Assembly (NCBI GenBank): GCA_020636535.1 | Contig: JACJXT010000011.1 | Location: 1,302,001-1,366,000 of the forward strand | Length of the DNA stretch: 64,000 nt | DNA from: Chitinophagales bacterium | Lineage (GTDB): Bacteria > Bacteroidota > Bacteroidia > Chitinophagales > JADIYW01 | Direction: 5' to 3' | Shown here: piece by piece, positions 33,467 to 42,323 of the stretch | How the letters are laid out: each line of letters opens with the position of its first letter | How positions within the stretch are numbered: position 1 is the stretch's first letter | Notes under the pieces: generated by a model | Told to the model about the DNA's origin: nothing | The model's input: the letters and a program-made list of their open reading frames with translations, nothing else | Databases searched by the model: none | Position numbers and translations under genes: made by a program

Positions 33467-34691
33467 TATCTATATTTAATTTTTTGGCGATTTTTTTAAT
33501 GAGTAACTCTCTTATGTTTTTATTACTAATGCTTTCTATTACTTCGAGAGCAAAGGCATACGATAAATAATTTTTAGCACTTTCTTTGTCTATTCCTCTA
33601 CTTCGCAAATAAAATAATTCGCTGTCTTCAATTTGTGCAATGGTAGCACCGTGACTACACTTTACATCATCAGCATAAATTTCTAATTGTGGTTTGGTAT
33701 ATACATGTGCTTCATCACTAATTAAAATATTTTTGTTAGACTGAAAGGCATTGGTCTTTTGTGCATCTTTGTGGACTATAATTTTTCCGTTAAACACGCC
33801 AACTGCTTCACCACCAATAATGCCTTTGTACAATTCATTGCTATTACAATTAGCAACTTTGTGATCGACTTGTGTTCTATTATCTACATGTTCATTATTG
33901 TTTAATAAATATAATCCATACATATTACTTTCGGTATGCTCACCATTAGATGCAAAGTGTAAAACATTTCTTACAATATTGGCAGAAAGTGTAGTGGTAA
34001 ATACACTACAAACACTTGTTTTGTCTTGGTTGATGTAGGTATTATCAGTAATGTTTAATTGATTTCCTGCATCTTGAATTTTATACCATTGTACAACTGC
34101 ATTTTCTGCTACGCTTATTGTAGTATAGTTATTCATATACGATAAAAAATTATCATCATTAATATAATGTTCTATAAATTGTACTTGTGTATTTTTTCCT
34201 ACTTTAATTTGGTTGTGGTGTTGAAGCATACTATTGGCATTGGTATTGATATACACTAATTCAATAGGATTTTCTAACAATAGATTATCTGCTAGTTCTA
34301 TATGTAACGCATCTGTACTTAATGCTTGGTTAAGTTGGATTAAAAAATTATTGTCAGCAATAAAATTATCTGCTATGCCATTCCAAAATATAATTTTAGG
34401 ATTTTGTTCTAAACTAGACAAAGCACTTTGAAACTGTCCGTTTACAAAAACCAAACGATTTGGTGAATAACAAATAGCATCTATATAGTCGTTATTGATG
34501 GAATTAGGAATAGTATTATTATTGGCTAATATATCAATATTTTTTATTATATTATTGAAATAAGTATATTTCCATTCTTCTTGTTTCATGCTAGGGAAAC
34601 CTAAATCGACTGCTTTTAACAATGCTTCTTGTTGTTTTTTATCATTTAATTTAGATGATATTTCTTTTAGTGTATCTATTGTTATGTTCAT
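33459..34691 (-). CDS. sufD: SufD Fe-S assembly scaffold subunit
   Basis: 410 residues. The C-terminal half carries SufB/SufD signatures: VDHKVANCNSNELYKGIIGG, FNGKIIVHKDAQKTNAFQ, SNKNILISDEAHVYTKPQLEIYADDVKCSHGA (spanning ~300-350) and FYLRSRGIDKESAKNYL. The conserved Cys-Ser-His-Gly segment lies near 342. SufD forms the SufBC2D complex with the neighbours. The N-terminal helix region is divergent, as is normal. Confidence 0.94.
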   Translation of the reverse strand: MNITIDTLKEISSKLNDKKQQEALLKAVDLGFPSMKQEEWKYTYFNNIIKNIDILANNNTIPNSINNDYIDAICYSPNRLVFVNGQFQSALSSLEQNPKIIFWNGIADNFIADNNFLIQLNQALSTDALHIELADNLLLENPIELVYINTNANSMLQHHNQIKVGKNTQVQFIEHYINDDNFLSYMNNYTTISVAENAVVQWYKIQDAGNQLNITDNTYINQDKTSVCSVFTTTLSANIVRNVLHFASNGEHTESNMYGLYLLNNNEHVDNRTQVDHKVANCNSNELYKGIIGGEAVGVFNGKIIVHKDAQKTNAFQSNKNILISDEAHVYTKPQLEIYADDVKCSHGATIAQIEDSELFYLRSRGIDKESAKNYLSYAFALEVIESISNKNIRELLIKKIAKKLNIDIE

Positions 34692-34722
34692 TAATTGTTT
34701 AATTTTCTAATTATTTAATTTA

Positions 34723-35082
34723 TTAATTATTTAATGATTTTTTTGATGTAGCTATAATTTTAGCTGTAATTTTTCTTATTTCTAATAATTTTTCTATTAA
34801 TTTTGTACAATTTGGATAGTTTTCTGAATGTTCACATATCAATAACCAATATTCAGTTTCTTCAATTTCTTTTGCTGCGATTTTCACTTTATGTATAAAA
34901 TCCTTTTTACTTTCTGCATTTTGTGCTTCTCTTAAATTTGCACCTATTGATGTGCCAGATTTTAATAATTGATTGGCAATTACATATTTTCTATCTTTCT
35001 CTAATAATTCTACATAACTTACAATCAGTAAAGCAAATTGAAATGTTTTTTGAATGATAATATTATTTTCTATCCTTTTCAT
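34723..35082 (-). CDS. Four-helix bundle protein (S23-like)
   Basis: 119 residues. QFALLIVSYVELLEK, SGTSIGANLREAQNAESKKDFIHKV and ETEYWLLICEHSE are the hallmarks of the S23/IVP four-helix bundle family, first seen in 23S rRNA intervening sequences and widespread in Bacteroidota. The function is unknown. It sits between sufC and sufD with 99 and 31 bp gaps and may be a mobile insertion. Confidence 0.9.
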   Translation of the reverse strand: MKRIENNIIIQKTFQFALLIVSYVELLEKDRKYVIANQLLKSGTSIGANLREAQNAESKKDFIHKVKIAAKEIEETEYWLLICEHSENYPNCTKLIEKLLEIRKITAKIIATSKKSLNN

Positions 35083-35181
35083 TTTTAATGTAATAATTCA
35101 ATAATTATTTAATTTATTAATGTTTTTTTAAGTATATTGAATTGTTAAATTAATACATTGACTAATTGATACATTATCAAA

Positions 35182-35925
35182 TTAAATCAATTCAAATTCT
35201 TCGTAACCTTTTTCTTCTAATTCTAATGCTAAAGATTTATCACCACTTTTTACAATTTTTCCATCATACATTACATGAACAAAATCAGGAACGATATAAT
35301 CTAATAATCTTTGGTAGTGTGTAATTAATAAAAAGGCATTGTTTTCATTACTTAATTTATTTACACCATTGGCAACAATTCGTAGTGCATCAATATCTAA
35401 ACCTGAATCCGTTTCATCTAAAATAGCAAATTTAGGTTGTAGCATTGCCATTTGAAAAATTTCATTTCTTTTCTTTTCGCCACCGGAAAATCCAACATTT
35501 ACAGCACGAGAAATAAAGTCTTTTTTCATTTCTACCAATTCCATTTTTTCGCGCATCATTTTTAAAAAATCGCTAGGAGACAAAGGCTCTAATCCTTGAG
35601 CTTTTCTAGTTTCGGCAACAGCAGTTTTTAAGAAATTGGCATTAGACACACCTGGAATTTCTATAGGATATTGAAAAGCTAAAAAGATACCTAGTCTAGC
35701 TCTTTCTTCTGGTTCGAGTTCTAGTATATTCTGACCTTCAAACAATACTTCGCCATCGGTAATTTCATAACCATCTTTTCCTGCAATAATATTACCTAAG
35801 GTAGATTTTCCAGTTCCGTTTGGTCCCATTATAGCATGAATTTCGCCTTTGTTTATAGTTAAGTTCAAACCTTTTAAGATTTGTTTGCCTTCAACACTTG
35901 CATGTAAATTTTTAATTTGTATCAT
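35182..35925 (-). CDS. sufC: SufC ATPase
   Basis: 247 residues, ABC-type ATPase of the SUF scaffold. Walker A is GPNGTGKST (34-42), the signature NVGFSGGEKKRNE (~143-155) and Walker B FAILDETDSGLD (166-177), followed by the switch His in LLITHYQRL. FLAFQYPIEIPGVSN is SufC-specific. It is separated from sufB by a PIN toxin-antitoxin pair. Confidence 0.97.
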   Translation of the reverse strand: MIQIKNLHASVEGKQILKGLNLTINKGEIHAIMGPNGTGKSTLGNIIAGKDGYEITDGEVLFEGQNILELEPEERARLGIFLAFQYPIEIPGVSNANFLKTAVAETRKAQGLEPLSPSDFLKMMREKMELVEMKKDFISRAVNVGFSGGEKKRNEIFQMAMLQPKFAILDETDSGLDIDALRIVANGVNKLSNENNAFLLITHYQRLLDYIVPDFVHVMYDGKIVKSGDKSLALELEEKGYEEFELI

Positions 35926-35962
35926 ATTTATATATTATATTTTATATTATTTAATTTAATAA

Positions 35963-36382
35963 TTAGCGAATTTCATTTGATGTTAATAATGCTATAAATT
36001 CAGTTATATTGAGGATGTTTAGTACAGGAAATGAACTTTGTTTTAAAGCATTAAAATGTTTATCATTTGTAACTAAAATAGCATTGTTTTGTAAAGCACA
36101 ATCTACAAACTTATTATCATCTATATCAGAATTTATTAATTGCCATTTATAATGTATAGTTGAAAATATTGTTGTTGGATTGATTAAAACTGCATTAATA
36201 AAAAAATCTGCTGTTTGAGCATTATATTTTTTTTTTAAGATTTCTTCATACTCTAATAAAATTTCATTAGAAATACATAAACAAAACGCATCATTAAAAT
36301 AAGATTCAATAATAGCATGATAAGCAGATGTACTTGCTAATGAACTTACAATGATATTGGTATCTAAAACTATTTGCAACAT
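35963..36382 (-). CDS. PIN-domain toxin (copy 2, between sufB and sufC)
   Basis: 139 residues, paralogous to the toxin at 30906-31316. The acidic residues are D7 (VLDTNIIVSS), the Glu pair in ILLEYEEIL, DDNKFVD and VTNDKHF. It overlaps its antitoxin by one base. Two related PIN pairs in one operon suggest duplication or independent insertion at equivalent positions. Confidence 0.87.
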   Translation of the reverse strand: MLQIVLDTNIIVSSLASTSAYHAIIESYFNDAFCLCISNEILLEYEEILKKKYNAQTADFFINAVLINPTTIFSTIHYKWQLINSDIDDNKFVDCALQNNAILVTNDKHFNALKQSSFPVLNILNITEFIALLTSNEIR

Positions 36383-36594
36383 TACTCTTTATTCAACCAG
36401 TTATCGAAATCAGTTGGCGTATAATTTTTTTCATTAGCAACTTTAGTAGCTTCGTTAACAGCTTTTTTTAAAAAGTATTTAGATAGTAATTGTTTTATTT
36501 CCAATAATTCTTCATCATTTACACCAGAAGCGTACAATTTAAGTAGCTCTAATTGTAAGTTACTTAAGTTTGATTGAATTGTTGAATTACTCAT
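36382..36594 (-). CDS. Antitoxin partner of PIN toxin (copy 2)
   Basis: 70 residues, helical, ending KNYTPTDFDNWLNKE like the antitoxin-type protein at 31317-31523. It is the gene immediately after sufB (55 bp gap) and overlaps its toxin by one base. The role is assigned by context; no DNA-binding fold is obvious. Confidence 0.7.
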   Translation of the reverse strand: MSNSTIQSNLSNLQLELLKLYASGVNDEELLEIKQLLSKYFLKKAVNEATKVANEKNYTPTDFDNWLNKE

Positions 36595-36649
36595 TTGATA
36601 CTTTTAAAGTTAATAATTTTTTCCTTTATCTCATTCACTAATTAAAAAA

Positions 36650-38095
36650 CTACCCAACACTACCTTCTAAACTTATGGCTAATAATTTTCTAGCTTCTAC
36701 TGCAAACTCCATAGGTAAGTTGTCCATTACTTCTTTACAAAAACCATTCACTATCATTTCTACAGCTTGTTCTTCGTCAATGCCTCTCTGCTGAAAATAA
36801 AATAAAATATCTTCACCAATTTTAGAAGTCGTAGCTTCATGTTCTACCTTCGCACTTTTATTGCTTACTTCCAAATAAGGAAATGTATGCGCACCACTCG
36901 TATCAGTCATTAGTAAAGAGTCGCATTGCGAAAAGTTTCTAGCATTTTCAGCTTTTTTATGAATCTTTACCAAGCCTCTGTACGAATTATCACTATATCC
37001 AGCAGAAATACCTTTAGACACAATTCTACTTTTAGTATTTTTTCCAATGTGTATCATTTTGGTACCAGTATCGGCTTGTTGTTTGTTATTGGTAACAGCC
37101 ACAGAATAAAATTCACCAATACTATTGTCGCCAGCCAAAATACAAGAAGGATATTTCCATGTAATAGCCGAACCCGTTTCTACTTGTGTCCACGATATTT
37201 TACTATTGTTGCCTTTGCAAATGCCTCTTTTAGTAACAAAATTATAAATACCACCTTTACCATTTTTATCGCCAGGATACCAATTTTGTACCGTAGAATA
37301 TTTTATTTCGGCATTATCGTGTGCAATTAGTTCTACCACAGCAGCGTGCAACTGATTTTCATCTCGCATTGGTGCTGTACAACCTTCTAAGTACGACACA
37401 TAACTGCCTTCGTCTGCAACTAAAAGCGTTCTTTCAAACTGACCACTTCCTGCAGAATTTATTCTAAAGTAAGTCGAAAGTTCCATAGGACAACGAACAC
37501 CTTTTGGAATGTAACAAAACGAACCATCAGAAAAAACAGCACTATTTAAAGCAGCATAAAAATTATCGTTTTGAGGAACAACAGAACCAATATATTGTTT
37601 CACTAAATCTGGATGATGTTTAATGGCTTCGCTCATAGAGCAAAATATTATACCTAGTTCTTTTAATTTATCTTGAAAAGTAGTCTTTACCGAAACGGAA
37701 TCAAAAACCACATCAATCGCTACGCCACTTAATCTTTTTTGTTCATCGAGAGATATGCCTAACTTTTCAAAAGTTTTTAATAACTCAGGATCTACTTCAT
37801 CTAAACTACTCAATTCTTTCTTTGGTTTAGGAGCAGAGTAATAGATTATTTCTTGAAAATCAACTTCAGGAAAATCGACTTTAGCCCAGTGTGGTGCTTT
37901 CATCTTTTGCCATGTCTTAAAAGCTTTTAGTCGCCAATTTAACATCCATTCTGGTTCTTCCTTTTTGGCAGAAATAAACCGAATAATGTCTTCATTGATA
38001 CCTTTAGGAGCTTGTTCTTGTTCTATTTCGGTTACAAAACCATATTTATATTCGGAAGAAGTAATCTCGTCTAATATTTCATCTTGTGTACTCAT
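36650..38095 (-). CDS. sufB: SufB Fe-S assembly scaffold subunit
   Basis: 481 residues, the usual length. Signatures include SFCYIPKGVRCPMELSTYFRIN, ADEGSYVSYLEGCTAPMRDENQLHAAVVE, the GDKNGKGGIYNFVTKRG loop (each a part of the beta-helix core), and CDSLLMTDTSGAHTFPYLE with the C-terminal ISRGIDEEQAVEMI-like segment (FQQRGIDEEQAVEMIV). It is the scaffold on which the cluster is built and is the first gene of the operon; everything from 38095 to 30481 runs in the same direction. The upstream AT-rich stretch has a weak TAATATTG -7-like box. Confidence 0.97.
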   Translation of the reverse strand: MSTQDEILDEITSSEYKYGFVTEIEQEQAPKGINEDIIRFISAKKEEPEWMLNWRLKAFKTWQKMKAPHWAKVDFPEVDFQEIIYYSAPKPKKELSSLDEVDPELLKTFEKLGISLDEQKRLSGVAIDVVFDSVSVKTTFQDKLKELGIIFCSMSEAIKHHPDLVKQYIGSVVPQNDNFYAALNSAVFSDGSFCYIPKGVRCPMELSTYFRINSAGSGQFERTLLVADEGSYVSYLEGCTAPMRDENQLHAAVVELIAHDNAEIKYSTVQNWYPGDKNGKGGIYNFVTKRGICKGNNSKISWTQVETGSAITWKYPSCILAGDNSIGEFYSVAVTNNKQQADTGTKMIHIGKNTKSRIVSKGISAGYSDNSYRGLVKIHKKAENARNFSQCDSLLMTDTSGAHTFPYLEVSNKSAKVEHEATTSKIGEDILFYFQQRGIDEEQAVEMIVNGFCKEVMDNLPMEFAVEARKLLAISLEGSVG

Positions 38096-38219
38096 AACTT
38101 ATTTAAACTGATTCTAAATAGACTGCAATATTACCCAATTTTTGGTAAAAAAGCAACCTTTTATATGTGATGATTATGTAAAAGGTAGTTTTTATAATAG
38201 TGTTTATTTAGAGCTAAAT

Positions 38220-38670
38220 TTTAGGTAACAGCCACCAAGATAGCTGATGTTTTAATAAAACTAAGTGATGATAATACAAAGTAAAACCACTTTAAAGTTA
38301 AGCCAAGCTGCTAAAAAACTAAGCCAGTTAATTAAAAATGTAAACCGAGTCACTTCAAATCCAAACCAAGTTAGGATAAAACCTAAGCTGACTTATGTTT
38401 TAAGTAGGTAGGTGTACTTAAAACACTAATCAAGTTAAGGTAAAAAGTAAACCAAGTTTAGTTAAAACATTAAGCCAATTTATGTTTGAGGTGGTATATA
38501 CCACTTGTATAAGTAGGTAAGTCTACTTAAAACCCAAACCAAGTTAGGGTAAAAGGTAAACTGAGTTAATGTTTTAAGTGGGGTGGAGTACTCAAAATCT
38601 AAGTGAAACTGACAAAATGGGTGGCTACCCCCCCTTCCGAAGTGGGGGTGGGTACTTCTGAAGTGGAGTA
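38220..38670. repeat. Degenerate interspersed repeat array with hairpins, gene-free
   Basis: No gene lies in 38096-38913. CCAAACCAAGTTAGGATAAA (38361) recurs at 38534 with one change, and a degenerate form lies at 38427. A hairpin unit GTTTTAAGTA-8 bases-TACTTAAAAC (38397-38424) recurs imperfectly at 38508-38532 and 38571-38600. GTGGTATATACCAC (38491-38504) is a perfect palindrome. The end (38620-38670) holds several near-inverted G-rich and C-rich runs. The block looks like the remains of a structured or repeat-rich element; the remaining sequence up to 38913 shows nothing else. Confidence 0.6.
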
Positions 38671-38913
38671 AATTGTTAATTTTATGCCAAAATGGCAGTT
38701 TTAGTGTGTTTTGTTTTAGTAAGGAAGAATGACGAAGCTATCTCTCTTTACCAACAGCGTAGCAATTTAACCTTTTTGTTATTAATAAAGAGATATTTTG
38801 TTCGTATCTCACCCAATATAAATGGAGATAAAAATATATTTTTCATTTTTAGTATAGTAAAATAATATAGATTAAAAATATTTATTACCTTGTTGAGGAA
38901 TTAATTAATATTT

Positions 38914-41900
38914 ATGAAACAGCTATTGAGTTTTTTATTGGTATTTATAATTGTTGGTACTGCCAACGCTCAAACCAATGAGATTATAAAAATAAATTGG
39001 GATAAAACTATTGGTGGTAATAGAAATGAAGGTGGTCTTACGAGTAAGACATTTATATTGTTGTTTGATAGCAGAGTTTATATGGGAGGAACTTCAAATT
39101 CTTTAGCAAATTCTATTAAATCAGAAAGTAGTACTAATGATGATTATTGGGCATATAAATTAGAACCTAATAGTGGTAATATAATATGGGAAAATACTAT
39201 AAAAGGAAATAATTCAGATAAACTTACAAGTATTAATAGTTATGCTTTTGGTACAGCATTAGGTGGAATATCAAATTCTACGATAGGAAATGATAAAACA
39301 GAAAACTCAAGAGGTGGTAATGATTATTGGATTGTAGGTGTAGATGCAGATGGTGTTTTTAATTGGGATAAAACTTTTGGTACAAATCAAGATGATTCAT
39401 TAGTAACAATAATACAATCAGCTTCTAATACTTCAATGTTACGAGCCAACCTAATAGCTGCTGGAAATACTACAGCTGGTATCTCTGGTGATAAAACTAT
39501 TGCTAATAAAGGAGGAGCAGATGTTTGGTTAGTAGAGTTTGAAACTCAAAGAAGAATTTTTCCTTCTGGTTGGAACTTAACAAAAATAAGAGATATTTCT
39601 ATAGGCAGTATAGGAAATGATTATCTAAAATCTATGCTAAAAACTGATGATAAAGGATATTTATTAGGAATACAAAGTAATTCTATTTTTGGTGATAGAT
39701 TTACAGATTTTTATGGTGGTTATGATTATTGGTTAGTAAAACTAGATTCTAATCTTAATATAGAATGGCAAAAAAGCTATGGTGGCTCAAGTGATGATTA
39801 TATCAATCAGATTTTAGATTTAGACAATGGCAACTTTTTATTAGTAGGAACTTCTTTTTCTGGCTTTTCTGGTAATAAAACAAATGGTCATTTTGGAAAT
39901 GGCGATACTTGGGTAATTAAAATTAATAGTACTGGCAATATTTTATGGCAAAGAACACTAGGTTCTACAGCTACAGAAAGCGAAGCAACAAGTATAAGAA
40001 TTTATAATAATGATGAAAGAAAAAATTATTATATAATAGCATCAACTGCTACAAGTACTGTTTCTGGCAATAAAACAGTAAGTGGTTATGGTGCTAAAGA
40101 TATTTGGATTGTAAAATTAAATGAAACTGGTGAAATTGTTAGTCAAGGTATGTTAGGTGGAGAACAAGACGAATATAGCCCAACGCTTAGCAAAGGCGAT
40201 TTAAGTGCGATTGGAGAACAAGATATAATTTTAGCTTGTGTTTCCAACTCAAATGCAAGTGGCTTAAAAACAGAAAATAATTATGGTGGTGGTGCTGTAA
40301 ATAATGAAACAGATTTTTGGACAGTTAATTTTAATTTTGAAAAAACAAATCCAACAGCTCCTTTAACTGGTAAAGTATATAACGATTTTGCTAATGATTG
40401 TAATTATGTTTTTGGATTAGATCAACCAATTAGTGGATTTTTAGTAAGAGATAATACATCAGGTAATTACTGTGTTACTAATCAAAATGGAGAATATCAA
40501 TTGCCAGTAGATTCTGGTAGTCACGAAATTGAACTATTAATTCCTCATCAATTTGAAAATATTTATACAACATACAATTGTCCAACAAATGGAAAATTAA
40601 GTATTAATATAAATAATATTGATAATATTCCTGTTAATAATAATTTTTTTATTGATAATAAAAGATGTGTCATATTAAACATAGATATATCGTCTGATAG
40701 AAGAAGAAGATGCTTAAAAAGTCTTACAGTTGTTAATTATTCTAATATAGGTAATGAAAATGCAAACAATGTTAAAGTTTATGTGCAGATGCCAGAATTT
40801 GTAAGAATATTAGCAGCTAATAAACCATATACTCAAATTAATGAAAATACATACGAATTCTTAATCGACAATATTGCTTATGGACAATCAGGAATAATTA
40901 GAATAGTAGATGAAACACTATGCGAAAGTGGTATTGCTGGTCTTACACAATGTACCAAAGCTTGGATTACACCTAAAAATGAATGCTTTAATAATTTAGA
41001 TACTGCAGTTACTAGTTGGGATAAAAGCTCGATAGCAGTAAGTGGAAGTTGTACTTCCTACAGAGTACAGTTTGTTATTAAAAACAACGGAGAAGATATG
41101 CAAGATTCTTCCGAATATAGAATCTATCAAAATAGCCAATTAGGTCGTACTGCTAATTTTAAATTACTAGCAGGTGATAGTATTATTATTAATCTTCAAA
41201 ACAATGGAGCAACTTATAGAATAGAAGCAGATCAATCGTATGGTCATCCAGGAAATTCTCATCCAACATATACTGTAGAAGCTTGTGCATTACCAGCTAA
41301 TCGTGGTTACTACAACGATCTACCACAAGACGATGAAGATTATGAAGTAGCTGAAGAGTGTTTGCCAATTATAGACAGCTACGATCCAAATGACAAACAA
41401 GTGCAACCAAAAGGAAGTGGAGAAAATGGTCAGTTGTACAGAAATTCAACTTTACATTATACCATTCGTTTTCAAAACACAGGAACAGATACAGCATACA
41501 AAGTAGTAGTGATTGATACACTCGATGCCAATTTAGATATTACTACGCTCATGTTTGGAGCATCATCACATACTTACGATTTTGAGTTTGTAGGAAACAC
41601 CAATTATATCGTTTTAAAATTTACATTTAATGATATCAACTTGCCAGATTCTACGACCAATGAGTTGGCAAGTAATGGTTTTTTAAGTTTTAGTATCAAA
41701 CCACACGATACCATTTCAAATGGAATTACCATTCAAAACAATGCAGATATTTATTTTGATTTTAATGATCCAATTAAAACCAATACCACTTCAAATTTAA
41801 TGGACGATAGATTTCCTACAACGAATAATTTATTGATTATAACAGCAATTAATAATGATAAAAATTCAGAGTTAGTACAAGTATATCCAAATCCATTTAG

Positions 41901-42108
41901 TAATGAAGTTACATTCTCGTTTAAACAAAATTCGCAAGCATATCAAATACAAATTATATCAATTGATGGAAAAGCTATAAAAGAAGAAATAATTAATTCA
42001 AATATAGTTTCCTTTGGTATAAATAATATTGCCAATGGAATGTACTATTACAAAATACTAGACAAAAAAGGAAATATCATTAATAACGGGAAATTAGTAA
42101 AACAGTAA
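38914..42108 (+). CDS. Large T9SS-secreted surface protein
   Basis: 1064 residues. A signal peptide (1-20, ending NAQ) is followed to ~residue 480 by repeats of the type WDKTIGGNRNEGG / WQKSYGGSSDDYINQILD / LVGTSFSGFSGNKT, each a propeller-like blade reporting W, GG and D-W-V/L-V-K motifs. A Cys-containing carboxypeptidase-regulatory-like segment follows (~484-560), then a conserved-repeat (DUF11/DUF7619-like) domain with SYDPNDKQVQPKG and LHYTIRFQNTGTDTAYKVVV (~825-990). The last ~75 residues (VQVYPNPFSNEVTFSF ... GMYYYKILDKKG) are a type A T9SS sorting domain. It should be exported and cell-surface attached or released; the role is unknown. Confidence 0.88.
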   Translation: MKQLLSFLLVFIIVGTANAQTNEIIKINWDKTIGGNRNEGGLTSKTFILLFDSRVYMGGTSNSLANSIKSESSTNDDYWAYKLEPNSGNIIWENTIKGNNSDKLTSINSYAFGTALGGISNSTIGNDKTENSRGGNDYWIVGVDADGVFNWDKTFGTNQDDSLVTIIQSASNTSMLRANLIAAGNTTAGISGDKTIANKGGADVWLVEFETQRRIFPSGWNLTKIRDISIGSIGNDYLKSMLKTDDKGYLLGIQSNSIFGDRFTDFYGGYDYWLVKLDSNLNIEWQKSYGGSSDDYINQILDLDNGNFLLVGTSFSGFSGNKTNGHFGNGDTWVIKINSTGNILWQRTLGSTATESEATSIRIYNNDERKNYYIIASTATSTVSGNKTVSGYGAKDIWIVKLNETGEIVSQGMLGGEQDEYSPTLSKGDLSAIGEQDIILACVSNSNASGLKTENNYGGGAVNNETDFWTVNFNFEKTNPTAPLTGKVYNDFANDCNYVFGLDQPISGFLVRDNTSGNYCVTNQNGEYQLPVDSGSHEIELLIPHQFENIYTTYNCPTNGKLSININNIDNIPVNNNFFIDNKRCVILNIDISSDRRRRCLKSLTVVNYSNIGNENANNVKVYVQMPEFVRILAANKPYTQINENTYEFLIDNIAYGQSGIIRIVDETLCESGIAGLTQCTKAWITPKNECFNNLDTAVTSWDKSSIAVSGSCTSYRVQFVIKNNGEDMQDSSEYRIYQNSQLGRTANFKLLAGDSIIINLQNNGATYRIEADQSYGHPGNSHPTYTVEACALPANRGYYNDLPQDDEDYEVAEECLPIIDSYDPNDKQVQPKGSGENGQLYRNSTLHYTIRFQNTGTDTAYKVVVIDTLDANLDITTLMFGASSHTYDFEFVGNTNYIVLKFTFNDINLPDSTTNELASNGFLSFSIKPHDTISNGITIQNNADIYFDFNDPIKTNTTSNLMDDRFPTTNNLLIITAINNDKNSELVQVYPNPFSNEVTFSFKQNSQAYQIQIISIDGKAIKEEIINSNIVSFGINNIANGMYYYKILDKKGNIINNGKLVKQ

Positions 42109-42126
42109 AATTGGCAATGTATTAAA

Positions 42127-42296
42127 CCCAAATTACGCATTAGGAAAAATAGGTTTTCATTTTGTTTATTTAGGTTGCGTAGCTACGCAACTATTTATTG
42201 CTTAAAAGCTAGAACTAATAAAGTTAAAATACTTCAGTTTGAGTAACCATGTGTGCAACTCATAGTATAAAAAATACTTTGTAATATATTATTTGT
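42127..42296. repeat. Decayed copy of the MITE-like element
   Basis: It begins with CCCAAATTACGCATTAGG, the terminal repeat of the element at 50564-50764, and shares AAAAGCTA ... AATAAAGTT, then GAGTAACCATGTGTGCAACT, in the same order. The interior lacks about 50 bases and the right end has degenerated. It lies between the T9SS protein gene and gcdH. Confidence 0.7.
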
Positions 42297-42323
42297 TTAA
42301 AGTTAATAACATATAATAGTCAT

